In this document: one piece after another, positions 13,736 to 22,664 of the stretch
Layout: every line of letters begins with the position of its first letter
Position numbering within the stretch: the stretch's first letter is position 1
Assembly: GCA_944372745.1 (NCBI GenBank)
Contig: CALWAB010000031.1
Location: forward strand, 1 to 28,086
DNA from: an uncultured Clostridia bacterium
GTDB lineage: Bacteria > Bacillota > Clostridia > Christensenellales > UBA1242
Length of the DNA: 28,086 nt
Reading direction: 5' to 3'
Made by a program: the position numbers and the translations under genes
The notes under the pieces: generated by a model
The model's database searches: none
What the model saw: the letters and a program-made list of their open reading frames with translations, nothing else
Told to the model about the DNA's origin: nothing

Positions 13736-16700
13736 TTAAGCCTGTGCTGGTTCTGCTACTGAAAGTGCTTCTGACAATTTAACTGATACTATTTTTGAAA
13801 CGCCCTTTTCTTCCATAGTAACACCATATAATGAATCTGCCAATTCCATTGTTGGCTTTCTGTGGGTAATAACTATAAATTGCGTTTCCTTTGAAAACCT
13901 ATGAAGGTATTTCGCAAATCTTTCTACATTTGCATCGTCCAATGCCGCTTCAATTTCGTCAAGCAAACAGAAAGGCATAGGTCGCAACTTAAGAATAGCA
14001 AATAATATAGCTATAGCTGTTAATGCTTGTTCTCCACCGCTAAGCAAAGTCAAATTTGTAACTTTCTTGCCAGGTGGCTCAGCAATTATATCTACGCCAG
14101 CCTCCAATGAATCTTCTGATTCAGTAAGCATTAGTCTAGCATTACCACCCCCAAACAATTCCCTAAATGTCTTAGTAAAGTTTTCATTGATTTTATTAAA
14201 TGCGTCATCAAATTTTTGAGTCATTTCAGTGGACAATTCTTTAATTATTTGCAATAAGTCTTCTTCTGCTTTCTTATCATCATCCATTTCTTTTGTCATT
14301 TCTTCATAGCGAGCTGACAAATCTTTGATGTCTTCTATAGCTGACATATTGACATAACCAAGTTTTGAAATTTCTTTCTTTATTTCAATAATGCGTGGCA
14401 TACTTTCATCTAAATTAAATTCTTCATTCTTATACATTTGACAAGAATCAAAATCTAATTCATATTCTTCTTGTATTCTTGTAGCCATACTATTGAGGTC
14501 ATCATCAATTTTTTGCAAATTCATTTCTTCGTGTATTTTACGCTCTTGTACCTTTGTATAGTCACCATTAATCATCACTCTTTCTTGTTCAATCAATTTT
14601 AATGTGACTTGATGGTCTTGTTTAACATTATCAAGTTCCACCAATTTTGCTTTAGCTTTGTCTAATTCGTCTTGTAATTTAAAGTAATCTGATGAGCTTG
14701 TGTCGTCTGTTTTTACATTTTTCTCTTTATCTATTTCACTTTGTGCTTTAGCAAGGTCTACAGTCAAAACTGAAATTCTTTCATCAAGTGCTGTAATATC
14801 GTCATTTAACACCTTAACATCTTCTTTATATGACTCTATTTCACTTTCTATTGTGGCAATTTGCACTTTTAAATTAGTATTGTCAATATTATATTGTTCT
14901 TTCTTTGACTTCAACAAATCGTATTGTGTTTGTCTTTTATTAATGCTTTCGTTGGCGTTTATTTTACTATTTTTAATAGTATTTTCTAATTCGTCAACGC
15001 TATTGATTTCATCTTCTATTGATTTAGCACGAGCATTTGCTTCGCTTATTTCACGGCGTAATGTTTCTACATCTTTTTGTGTCTCATCAAATTGCAAACT
15101 TGCTTTTTGACTTGCTTCCCTGTTAGTCGCTAAATCAATTTGACTTGTAACTAATTGAGATTCTATTTTATTTATTTTCTCATTCAAAGTAGCAATAGTT
15201 TTAATTAATTCTTCATTCTCTTTAGCTAAATCCTTTAGTCTACTTTGCTTTTTATCAATCTCATTCTTTAGAGTTTCAATTTCTTTTTCTCTGCCTAAAA
15301 TGTTGTTTATTTCTGCTTTTTTACTACCACCTGTAATAGAACCTTGTGGATTCACTATGTCCCCTTCAAGTGATACTATACGGAAAGTAAAACGAGAAGA
15401 TTTTGCTAATTCTACTGCGGTATCAAGTGTATCTACTATTACTGTACTACCAAGTAAACTTTTAAAAACATTGTCAAGTTTTTTATCATATTCAATCAAA
15501 TCACACGCTATGCCAAATACCCCTGCACTATTTAACATTTTGCGTGACTCAGCATCAAGATTTCTTGGTTTCATTGATGTTATAGGTAAAAATGTAGCAC
15601 GGCCATATCTATTTTCTTTTAGGTATGCCACCAATTTTTTTGCATCTGTTTCATCACTCGTTACTATGTTTTGTACAGCATTGCCCAAACTTGTTTCAAT
15701 AGCTACTTGAAATTTCTCTGGCACTTTAATCAAATTAGCAACAACACCTACTATTTTGTCTTTTACAGCCTTATTAGCTTCAGCATCTTTCATCAATTTT
15801 TTGACGCTATAGGCAAAACCATCATAATCAGTTTGCATTTCACTTAGCAATTTATGTCTACTAACAAAACTTGCTAAAGAGGTTTGTATTTCTTGATAAT
15901 CTTCTACAATTTGTTCTTTTCTATTAGTACTATCACTAAGTTGACGCTTTAATACTTCTAAATTTAAAGTCATTTCATTTACTTGATTATTTAATTTTGT
16001 AGTCAATTCATCAGCTTCAAGTTTTGCTCTCTTTGCTTGCTCATTTTTCTCAATAAGATTTGTTAAACGAGTTTGTTTTTCTGCACTTGTGCTTGTTAAT
16101 GCTTCAAATTCAGCTTTCAAACGGGATAAATTAGCCTTAATATCACTCAATTTGTCCATTGATTCAAGCAAATTGCGTTGATTTCTATCTACTTCGTCCT
16201 CATTCTCCGTGAGTTCGTCTACTACCTTCAAATACTCATCACTTAATCTATCTGCTTGCAATTGCAATTCTTTTAGTTTCTGTTCATTATTAGACAATTT
16301 TGCCTGTTTATCTTCAAGGTTTTTAAGAGTTTCTACTTTTTCACTTTGTGTATGAATAAGTTCTTCTTCCTTAGTTTTCATTTGCTGAGTCAAAAAGTGC
16401 ATTCTTTCTTGAATAAGTTTGGTTTCCCCTGCTTGTTTCTCTATGTTGACAGACAATTCTACAACCTTATCGTGAATTTTGGCTATGTCATTATCTATCT
16501 TCTGTATTTCTTCCATAGAATTATCATATTTAGAGTTGCAACTCTGTAACTGTTGTTCTTTCAAACTCAGTTCTTCTTGAATCGCTTGAATTTTATCTCT
16601 AACTTCTTGCCTACGAGCATTAGCAGTTTCACATTGCACTAAATATGCATTAACTTCTAAAACGCGTAATTCATCTTTTAAAGCAAGGCATTTTCGAGCA

Positions 16701-17332
16701 TCTTCAGCTTGTTTTCTCATTGGCCCTAATTGTCTTTCCAATTCCCCTGCTATGTCGGAAAGTCTAGTCAAATGATCATGCACACGCTCAAGTTTTCTTT
16801 CCGCTTCAATCTTTCTAGCCTTAAACTTGGCTATGCCTGCGGCTTCTTCAAATATGGAACGGCGGTTCTCTGGTTTTGAATTAACTATTTCTGCTACTTT
16901 ACCTTGTCCAATAATTGAATAGCCATCACGCCCTACACCTGAATCGTGTAATAGATTTACTACATCCTTAAGTCTACACGGTGTTCTATTGATAGCATAT
17001 TCACTCTCGCCACTTCTATACAATTTACGCGTGATAATTATTTCGTCATAATCCATATTTAAAGTATGGTCAGAATTATCAAAAACCAAAGATACTTCAC
17101 AATATGAAAGTGATTTTCTATTCGCTGTTCCCTTAAAAATGACATCTTGCATACTGCTTCCACGCAAGGTTTTACTTGATTGCTCACCTAAAACCCAACG
17201 CACAGAATCTGCGACATTACTTTTTCCGCAACCATTTGGTCCTACTATAGCCGTTATACCTGAGTCAAAATCTATTTCAATGCGGTCTGCAAATGATTTA
17301 AATCCTGCCATTTCAATTCTTTTAAAATTCAT
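13736..17332 (-). CDS. smc: Chromosome partition protein SMC
   Basis: The ATPase core of the SMC-ScpAB condensin that compacts and separates the nucleoid. Full length, 1198 residues: Walker A GPNGCGKSN at 31-39 in the N-terminal head, Q-loop region VLGEQSSKTLRG, long coiled coil from about 170 to 500, the hinge (about 500-660, DGFAYSVKKLM to GSITGGS), the second coiled coil to about 1010, then the C-terminal head with signature LSGGEQALTA, Walker B FCLLDEIEAALDD and the His of VITHRK. Low-complexity Glu/Lys/Gln-rich coils explain the many spurious open frames on the other strand. It starts two bases after the rnc stop. Confidence 0.98.
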   Translation of the reverse strand: MNFKRIEMAGFKSFADRIEIDFDSGITAIVGPNGCGKSNVADSVRWVLGEQSSKTLRGSSMQDVIFKGTANRKSLSYCEVSLVFDNSDHTLNMDYDEIIITRKLYRSGESEYAINRTPCRLKDVVNLLHDSGVGRDGYSIIGQGKVAEIVNSKPENRRSIFEEAAGIAKFKARKIEAERKLERVHDHLTRLSDIAGELERQLGPMRKQAEDARKCLALKDELRVLEVNAYLVQCETANARRQEVRDKIQAIQEELSLKEQQLQSCNSKYDNSMEEIQKIDNDIAKIHDKVVELSVNIEKQAGETKLIQERMHFLTQQMKTKEEELIHTQSEKVETLKNLEDKQAKLSNNEQKLKELQLQADRLSDEYLKVVDELTENEDEVDRNQRNLLESMDKLSDIKANLSRLKAEFEALTSTSAEKQTRLTNLIEKNEQAKRAKLEADELTTKLNNQVNEMTLNLEVLKRQLSDSTNRKEQIVEDYQEIQTSLASFVSRHKLLSEMQTDYDGFAYSVKKLMKDAEANKAVKDKIVGVVANLIKVPEKFQVAIETSLGNAVQNIVTSDETDAKKLVAYLKENRYGRATFLPITSMKPRNLDAESRKMLNSAGVFGIACDLIEYDKKLDNVFKSLLGSTVIVDTLDTAVELAKSSRFTFRIVSLEGDIVNPQGSITGGSKKAEINNILGREKEIETLKNEIDKKQSRLKDLAKENEELIKTIATLNEKINKIESQLVTSQIDLATNREASQKASLQFDETQKDVETLRREISEANARAKSIEDEINSVDELENTIKNSKINANESINKRQTQYDLLKSKKEQYNIDNTNLKVQIATIESEIESYKEDVKVLNDDITALDERISVLTVDLAKAQSEIDKEKNVKTDDTSSSDYFKLQDELDKAKAKLVELDNVKQDHQVTLKLIEQERVMINGDYTKVQERKIHEEMNLQKIDDDLNSMATRIQEEYELDFDSCQMYKNEEFNLDESMPRIIEIKKEISKLGYVNMSAIEDIKDLSARYEEMTKEMDDDKKAEEDLLQIIKELSTEMTQKFDDAFNKINENFTKTFRELFGGGNARLMLTESEDSLEAGVDIIAEPPGKKVTNLTLLSGGEQALTAIAILFAILKLRPMPFCLLDEIEAALDDANVERFAKYLHRFSKETQFIVITHRKPTMELADSLYGVTMEEKGVSKIVSVKLSEALSVAEPAQA

Positions 17333-17334
17333 AA

Positions 17335-18030
17335 TTACACCTTACTTTGCATTATTTTTAGTGCTTGTTCTGCACACAATTGTTCAGCTGAGCGTTTAGA
17401 CTGTGCTTGAGATTTTGCAATTTCTTCCCCTTGGATACATAAAGCAACTTCAAAAGTTGGATTGTGTGCTGGGCCTTGTTGTGATAGCGTCTTATACTTA
17501 AAATCCACTATTCCCTTAGATTGTAAATATTCTTGCAAGCGAGTTTTTGCATCAACGGGTCTTTTTAAATCTTTTGCCAATGCTTGCGGGCTTAAATCAA
17601 TAAAATTATAAACAAAATTTTTCGCATTTTCAAGTCCACCATCTAAGTATATTGCACCTAAAATACTTTCAAATAAGTCCGCCTTTACATTTATTGGAAA
17701 GCCCATTTTTACTACTTGAGTATTGACGCCATAATATTTATTTAGCCCCATTTTGTCAATAATTTCAGCTAAACTTTGTGCAGACACTAAAGTTGACCTT
17801 ATATGAGATAAGTCCCCTTCATCATTGTATATATTTAAGTACAATTGCTCTGAAACAATAAAGCTTAATATACTATCGCCGAAAAATTCTAATCGTTCAT
17901 TACTTTCATAACCATACAAATTTGCTGTAGAAGAATGTGTAAACGCCTTATCAAGCAATTCTAAGTCATTGAATTTATACTTCAAGATATTTTGTATAGC
18001 TTCAGCATTGCTTTTTGTTAAAATATTCAT
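17335..18030 (-). CDS. rnc: Ribonuclease III
   Basis: Double-strand-specific endonuclease for rRNA and mRNA processing. The 231-residue protein has the RNase III signature NERLEFFGDSILSFIVSEQLY with the catalytic Glu/Asp, GDLSHIRSTLVS, and LFESILGAIYLDGG with the second acidic pair. The C-terminal dsRNA-binding domain runs from DAKTRLQEYLQSKGI to GEEIAKSQAQSKRSAEQLCAEQAL. Length is standard. The start codon overlaps the plsX stop (TAATG), and smc follows after two bases, a classic Bacillota order. The acyl-carrier-protein gene usually found between plsX and rnc is missing. Confidence 0.97.
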   Translation of the reverse strand: MNILTKSNAEAIQNILKYKFNDLELLDKAFTHSSTANLYGYESNERLEFFGDSILSFIVSEQLYLNIYNDEGDLSHIRSTLVSAQSLAEIIDKMGLNKYYGVNTQVVKMGFPINVKADLFESILGAIYLDGGLENAKNFVYNFIDLSPQALAKDLKRPVDAKTRLQEYLQSKGIVDFKYKTLSQQGPAHNPTFEVALCIQGEEIAKSQAQSKRSAEQLCAEQALKIMQSKV

Positions 18031-19070
18031 TATTCACCATTATTAATTTGAATTAAATTATCACATATTTCACGCGTTTCATCTATTTGTTTTTCAATCT
18101 TTTCATATAATTTATCGTTATTGATTTGAATTACTTGCTCAATGCTTGCTAAAATACTTGGCGCAAAACTTGAACCATGTGATTTGATTAACACTTTCTT
18201 AGCACCTAAGAATGGAGAACCACCCCATTTTTCATAGTCCATTAAATTTTTTACCGCTTTAAAAGATTTTCCCATAAATAAAGCACCTAACATACTCATT
18301 TTGCGGGCTTTAATCTCACTCTTTAAAATGCTTAAAAGTACTTTAATCGCTCCCTCAGAAGATTTAAGTAGCACATTACCAGCAAAGCCATCACTTACTA
18401 CTACATCATAATCACCTGATAAGAAATCTCTTGCTTCCATATTCCCAACAAAATTGATAGGCAACTGCTTCAAAAGTGGAAAAACTTGATGGCATAATTC
18501 ATTACCTTTTTTATCTTCCACTCCAACATTAAGCAAAGCGACACGCGGATTCTCTATATTAAACATATATTTCATATACGCTGAACCCATAATAGCAAAG
18601 TGACACAAATTAATAGGTTTACAGTCCATATTAGCGCCACAATCTATCAATAACACACGCCCTTTATTTTTTGTAGGCAATAGCGGTGCTAATGCAGGTC
18701 TTGAAACGCCTTTCATTCTGCCTATTTTCATAAAAGCACCTGTTAAGACTGCCCCTGTACTGCCTGCTGATACCAAGCCACATACATCGTCACGCTCTTT
18801 CAATATATTTAGTGCTACAACCAAAGAGGAATCCTTTTTTTGTCTAATTGCTTCTGTTGGAGATTCGTCATTTATAACTATTTCAGTAGTGTGAACAATT
18901 TCCACTCTAGATAAATCTTGTTTATTCTCCTCAAAAAGTTTAGTCAATATATCTTTATCCCCCGTAATGACTATCTCTAAGTCATCATATTTTTGCAACG
19001 CCAAACAAACACCCTTTACAATCTCTTGAGGTGAATTATCTCCCCCAAATCCATCTATCACAACTTTCAT
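18030..19070 (-). CDS. plsX: Phosphate acyltransferase PlsX
   Basis: Converts acyl-ACP to acyl-phosphate for phosphatidic-acid synthesis by PlsY. Starting at 19070 it is 346 residues (family about 330-345): MKVVIDGFGGDNSPQEIVKG, GDKDIL, IVINDESPTEAIRQKKDSSLVVAL, GLVSAGSTGAVLTGAF, RPALAPLLPT, LIDCGANMDCKP, VVSDGFAGNVLLKSSEG and GGSPFLGAKKVLIKSHGSS. The frame extends 30 codons upstream, but that stretch is the promoter region, and AAGGAGAA lies before 19070. It is the first gene of the plsX-rnc-smc-ftsY operon. Confidence 0.97.
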   Translation of the reverse strand: MKVVIDGFGGDNSPQEIVKGVCLALQKYDDLEIVITGDKDILTKLFEENKQDLSRVEIVHTTEIVINDESPTEAIRQKKDSSLVVALNILKERDDVCGLVSAGSTGAVLTGAFMKIGRMKGVSRPALAPLLPTKNKGRVLLIDCGANMDCKPINLCHFAIMGSAYMKYMFNIENPRVALLNVGVEDKKGNELCHQVFPLLKQLPINFVGNMEARDFLSGDYDVVVSDGFAGNVLLKSSEGAIKVLLSILKSEIKARKMSMLGALFMGKSFKAVKNLMDYEKWGGSPFLGAKKVLIKSHGSSFAPSILASIEQVIQINNDKLYEKIEKQIDETREICDNLIQINNGE

Positions 19071-19095
19071 ATTTTTCTCCTTAATCAATATTAAT

Positions 19096-19123
19096 ATTAT
19101 ACTATATATTTTGTATTTTTCAA
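19096..19123 (-). promoter_or_regulatory. Promoter of the plsX-rnc-smc-ftsY operon
   Basis: On the minus strand TTGAAA (19123-19118), a 16-base spacer and TATAAT (19101-19096) lie 26 bases before the plsX start codon. I looked for FapR-type operator symmetry here and see none that is convincing. Confidence 0.75.
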
Positions 19124-19133
19124 AACAAATCAA

Positions 19134-19161
19134 TACAAAAAATGTGCTGATTTTCAGCACA
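19134..19161 (-). terminator. Terminator after the PucR-type gene
   Basis: On the minus strand the 8-bp stem TGTGCTGA/TCAGCACA (19161-19154 with 19150-19143), with a 3-base loop, is followed by six T's. It begins three bases after the stop at 19164 and separates the ABC/PucR unit from the plsX operon. Confidence 0.85.
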
Positions 19162-19163
19162 AA

Positions 19164-19520
19164 TTATCTATGTTTTAAATTATTGTACAGTATTATCAAA
19201 GTCTTTAAAGTAATTGCATCATCAAAATCACGGATATTGAGCCCTATTGCTTTATGTATTTTCTCTATTCTATAAACAAGCGTATTTCTATGCATAAAAA
19301 TTTTTTCACTAGTTATAGCTATATTCAAATTGTTGTCAAAAAATGCCTCAGCAGTCGCTATTAATTCTCTATCTTCCATAATTGCCATTACATTCTTTGC
19401 ACTTAACATGGAATATAAACAATCTGGACATTCGCATCCCATTGTATCCATCATTATATTTAATACGCATGAATTATCTTTTAGTTGATTCTTATATGTA
19501 GTTATTTCATTAGGTGTCAT
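19164..19520 (-). CDS. Stand-alone PucR-type helix-turn-helix protein with N-terminal cysteine cluster
   Basis: A 118-residue protein. Residues 52-115 match the C-terminal HTH of PucR/CdaR regulators: ELIATAEAFFDNNLNIAITSEKIFMHRNTLVYRIEKI, with the hallmark HRNTL.YRI. Those regulators are normally 350-550 residues with sensory domains in front; here there is only a short N-terminal part carrying Cys18 and MGCECPDC (Cys29, Cys31, Cys34), which could bind metal or sense redox state (inference). Its ATG overlaps the stop of the upstream ABC-like gene (ATGA), so the two are translationally coupled. It likely regulates transcription, perhaps together with its partner; targets are unknown. Confidence 0.8.
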   Translation of the reverse strand: MTPNEITTYKNQLKDNSCVLNIMMDTMGCECPDCLYSMLSAKNVMAIMEDRELIATAEAFFDNNLNIAITSEKIFMHRNTLVYRIEKIHKAIGLNIRDFDDAITLKTLIILYNNLKHR

Positions 19521-20203
19521 AATTTTGCCTCTAATTTACTTATCTTTAGTTTGTTATTCTCTATATTATCTATAGCACCCAACTTAAGATATACAATTTT
19601 TTCGCATAAATTTTTAGCCTCATTAATATCCCCTGTCGCATAAAAAGTAGTTGTATCTTTTTTCATAAATGATTGCAATATTTCTCTTATTGTTTGGTGC
19701 TCATTGTCGTTTAACCCATTGAGTATATCATCCACAAGCAATAAATCTATTTTAGGTCTTACCGATATCATAGCAAATTGCAAAAGCCTTTGTTGATAAA
19801 GACTAATCTTTTTGACCTTAATGTCTTTAACTGTAGTTAAAGCAAAATCTTCTAAAGCTTTATCTATAATCTTATTTCTGTCTTCTTTATTAACTTTTCT
19901 TATTTTAAGCACATATTCTAAATTTTTTCTAACACTTGCATTAAGCAATATTGGTTTATACGCTAAATATGCTACAGACAAATCTTTAGAATAATCAATG
20001 CTTTCTAGTGGAACATCGTTATAATAAATATCCCCAGATGTAATTTTTTCTAATTTAGCTAGCAAACGCAAAAAACTTGTTTTACCAGCATCTTGTTCAC
20101 CAACTATGGCAACTTTTTCGCCATTGCTCACTTTAAGGTTCAAGTTGTACAATGCATAAAATTCTTTTATATAGCCTAATTTAACATTACAAAATTCTAT
20201 CAT
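19517..20203 (-). CDS. Degenerate ABC-type ATPase domain protein
   Basis: A 228-residue protein with the overall ABC nucleotide-binding fold (start IEFCNVKLGYIKEFYALYNLNLKVSNGEKVAIVG). Walker A, GEQDAGKTS at 35-43, is intact. The other motifs are not: the Q-loop Gln region reads AYLAYKP (80-84), the LSGGQ signature is replaced by KISLY before QQR (132-139), Walker B ends LLLVDDIL with Asp159 where the catalytic Glu belongs, and the H-loop reads YATGD with Gly191 for His. It may bind ATP but is unlikely to be an ordinary transport ATPase. There is no permease gene nearby; the co-translated partner is a PucR-type HTH protein, which suggests a regulatory or sensing role (inference). Confidence 0.75.
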   Translation of the reverse strand: MIEFCNVKLGYIKEFYALYNLNLKVSNGEKVAIVGEQDAGKTSFLRLLAKLEKITSGDIYYNDVPLESIDYSKDLSVAYLAYKPILLNASVRKNLEYVLKIRKVNKEDRNKIIDKALEDFALTTVKDIKVKKISLYQQRLLQFAMISVRPKIDLLLVDDILNGLNDNEHQTIREILQSFMKKDTTTFYATGDINEAKNLCEKIVYLKLGAIDNIENNKLKISKLEAKL

Positions 20204-20233
20204 TCAACAGTCCCTCGTCATCTTATATTTAAT

Positions 20234-20262
20234 ATGATACAATATTTATTTTGATTTTACAA
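20234..20262 (-). promoter_or_regulatory. Probable promoter of the ABC-like/PucR unit
   Basis: On the minus strand TTGTAA (20262-20257), 17 bases and TATCAT (20239-20234) stand 31 bases before the start codon at 20203, which has an AGGGA ribosome site. Each hexamer has mismatches to consensus. The remainder of the 20204-20414 gap is AT-rich with nothing else recognised. Confidence 0.5.
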
Positions 20263-20361
20263 GTGTTTCCACACAATTTTTAAATAAATTAAACAAAAAA
20301 AGCTATGTCAGTTTTTGGATACTATGCTTAGGTCAAATAAAAATATAATCACCAAAATAAT

Positions 20362-20390
20362 TTGCTAAATTAAAAAATTTATGTTATACT
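20362..20390 (+). promoter_or_regulatory. Promoter of the alpha-oxoamine synthase gene
   Basis: TTGCTA (20362-20367), a 17-base spacer ending TGT, and TATACT (20385-20390) form an extended -10 promoter 25 bases before the ATG. AAGGAG follows at 20400-20405. Confidence 0.7.
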
Positions 20391-20414
20391 TGTAATATTA
20401 AGGAGTATACAATT

Positions 20415-21593
20415 ATGGATTTATTTCAAAAGTGCTATGATTATGATGTAGCAAATAATGCTAGAAAAAAAGGCATCTACCCCTACTTTCACGAACTCAA
20501 TAGCGGACAAGACATTGTCGTGCAAATGGAAAATCACCGCACAATTATGCTGGGTTCTAATAACTATTTAGGGCTAACATCTCACCCCGCAGTTGTTGAA
20601 GCAGGTATAAAAGCCTTAGAAAAATATGGCTCTGGATGTTCTGGTTCACGCTTTTTGAATGGAACATTAGACATACATAAAGAACTCGAAAAGGAAATTG
20701 CTGATTTTTTACATAAAGAAGATGCAATAACATTCTCAACAGGTTTTCAAACTAATCTTGGCATAATTTCCGCCATAGCTGGAAGAAATGATGTCATTAT
20801 AGGTGATAAAGAAAACCACGCTTCTATTTACGATGCATGCAGGTTGAGTTTTGCAAAACTTTATCGCTATGAACATAACGATATGGCTGACTTAGAGAGA
20901 CAACTCAGCAGTATAGATGATTCTAAAGGCAAACTTATTGTCACAGATGGCGTATTTAGTATGGGCGGGGATATTTGTAATTTGCCTGAGATTGTTCGCT
21001 TAGCAAAAAAATACAATGCTAGAGTTATGATTGATGATGCTCATGGACTTGGTGTATTTGGCGAAAGAGGTGCAGGAACTGCCGAATATTATGGTCTTGA
21101 AGATGAAGTAGACATCATTATGGAAACTTTTAGTAAGTCGCTCGCAAGTTTAGGCGGTTGTATGGCTGGGAAGAAAGAAGTCGTCGACTATGTTAGACAC
21201 ACTTCTCGCCCTTTCATATTCTCAGCATCAATGCCACCAGCAAATGTAGCGTGTGCTAGAATGGCACTTAAGTTATTAAAAGAAAATCCACAAATGGTCA
21301 AAAATTTAAAAGAAATAGCCGACTATGTGAGAAAAGGAATGAAAGAAAGAAATATTGATATAAGAGATTCTGTCGCACCTATTATACCAATTAATACTTA
21401 TGAAGACGAATTTACTTTCATTGCTTGCAAAAAATTATTTGAAAACGGCGTGTATGTAAATCCAGTTATTAGCCCTGCAGTCCCTGTAGGTGATGCCATC
21501 ATACGCACAAGTTATACTGCAACTCACACGAAAGAACTTATGGATGAAGCAATGGACATTATTGCAGACACATTTAATGAACTAAAAAAATAA
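20415..21593 (+). CDS. Alpha-oxoamine synthase family PLP enzyme, serine-palmitoyltransferase-like
   Basis: A 392-residue fold-type I PLP enzyme of the family that condenses an amino acid with an acyl-CoA (SPT, KBL, BioF, HemA). Visible: LGSNNYLGLTSHP (45-58), GSGCSGSRFLNGT, FSTGFQTN, DKENHASIYDA with the PLP-stacking His, TDGVFSMGGD, VMIDDAHGLG with the pyridine-binding Asp207, and METFSKSLASLGG with PLP-Lys241. The TFSKSLAS.GG lysine context and the RHTSRPFIFSAS stretch resemble bacterial serine palmitoyltransferases more than KBL (which has tLGKA-type contexts); this is from memory of family patterns. No tdh, bioA or bioD neighbour supports KBL or BioF roles. It is monocistronic with its own promoter and strong terminator. 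Confidence 0.85.
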   Translation: MDLFQKCYDYDVANNARKKGIYPYFHELNSGQDIVVQMENHRTIMLGSNNYLGLTSHPAVVEAGIKALEKYGSGCSGSRFLNGTLDIHKELEKEIADFLHKEDAITFSTGFQTNLGIISAIAGRNDVIIGDKENHASIYDACRLSFAKLYRYEHNDMADLERQLSSIDDSKGKLIVTDGVFSMGGDICNLPEIVRLAKKYNARVMIDDAHGLGVFGERGAGTAEYYGLEDEVDIIMETFSKSLASLGGCMAGKKEVVDYVRHTSRPFIFSASMPPANVACARMALKLLKENPQMVKNLKEIADYVRKGMKERNIDIRDSVAPIIPINTYEDEFTFIACKKLFENGVYVNPVISPAVPVGDAIIRTSYTATHTKELMDEAMDIIADTFNELKK

Positions 21594-21600
21594 TAATACT

Positions 21601-21644
21601 AAATATGGTGTATTCTAAGTCGTAGAATACACCATATTTTCTTT
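21601..21644 (+). terminator. Strong intrinsic terminator after the oxoamine synthase gene
   Basis: A perfect 17-bp stem, AAATATGGTGTATTCTA (21601-21617) with its complement at 21623-21639, has a 5-base loop and is followed by TTTTCTTTT. It is the longest perfect hairpin in the window. On the minus strand it lies 33 bases past holA and may also stop that transcript. Confidence 0.9.
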
Positions 21645-21676
21645 TAGATATATGAAAATTTTTTTTGCCTATTCAT

Positions 21677-22648
21677 TTATAACTTTGTAGTTAAATGAGT
21701 TATTAGAGAATATAATGCGTTTTCATCAGTTTGTAATCCTGCCTTTATTTTATAATCAACCGCTAAAATTTCACTTAGCGAATTCATTAATTCATTCTTC
21801 TTTAAAACTCCGCTTTCTTTTATCATCATTTTGTATGGATATTCACTAAGTTTAAAATTACTCATACACAATTCTTTGTCATTTTGTGTAGCTTGCAAAT
21901 AGAAGTACCTACGCATAAAATTACCTAAAGCACCTATTACATATTGCGTACTTCCCTTCTCTTGCATTATATATTCAAACAGCTTCATTGAAGTTTCATA
22001 ATCACGCTGACATATAGCATTGGCCAATTTATATGTTTCATAATCCATAGTTTTAGCAACATTGATATCGACATCTTCAGGCTTTATGACATCCCCTTCA
22101 CAATATGAAGCAAGTTTATTTATTTCATTGTCAATGCGTGCTAAATCATAAGCACAATATTCAATCAATTTATTCAAAGCATTAGCAGTAATTTGCTTCC
22201 CTACAGCTTTACACATTGCAGGAACTAATGATGTTAGCGTTTTTAAATCTAAATAATTACAATCAATTAAGGTAGCATTATTCTCACATTTTTTAAAAAA
22301 ATCATTTTTTTCGTCTGCACATAAGACAAACACTGTAGTTTTAACAGGTGCTTTAATGTAGTCCAAAATCATTTTTTTGTCACTTTCAAGCAATTTACTA
22401 AAACAATCTCGCATTAATATAAATCTATAATCACTCATAAAAGGTAAAGTCTGCGCTTCCTCAATCATTTGTTGAACATTTAAATTCTCATCATTATAAA
22501 TAGACTCATTCATTTCTACAAAGTTAGTCACGGCAAATTGCTTCAATAAATTTATACTTTTGTCTTGTAAAAACCTATCTTCCCCATAAATAATATAGAC
22601 ATTGTTTATTTGCTTTTTTAACGACTGTTTTAATTCAACAAACTTCAT
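21677..22648 (-). CDS. holA: DNA polymerase III subunit delta
   Basis: The delta subunit of the clamp loader, which opens the beta sliding clamp. The 323-residue protein has the usual layout: KQINNVYIIYGEDRFLQDKSINLL at the start (Rossmann-like strand and 'YGeE.fl' motif), TLPFMSDYRFILMRDC near residue 70, APVKTTVFVLCADEKNDFFKK, CAYDLARIDNEINKLASYC and the C-terminal collar helices (AICQRDYETSMKLFEYIM..G, ALGNFMRRYFYLQ). Sequence conservation of delta is always low, but length and motif order fit well. It lies downstream of comEC, a common Bacillota arrangement, with its own promoter. Confidence 0.93.
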   Translation of the reverse strand: MKFVELKQSLKKQINNVYIIYGEDRFLQDKSINLLKQFAVTNFVEMNESIYNDENLNVQQMIEEAQTLPFMSDYRFILMRDCFSKLLESDKKMILDYIKAPVKTTVFVLCADEKNDFFKKCENNATLIDCNYLDLKTLTSLVPAMCKAVGKQITANALNKLIEYCAYDLARIDNEINKLASYCEGDVIKPEDVDINVAKTMDYETYKLANAICQRDYETSMKLFEYIMQEKGSTQYVIGALGNFMRRYFYLQATQNDKELCMSNFKLSEYPYKMMIKESGVLKKNELMNSLSEILAVDYKIKAGLQTDENALYSLITHLTTKL

Positions 22649-22664
22649 TTTTCACCTTTTCATT

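Noticed and set aside
19071..19123. FapR-type operator in front of plsX
   Set aside because: No convincing 17-bp inverted repeat of the FapR kind is visible around the promoter.
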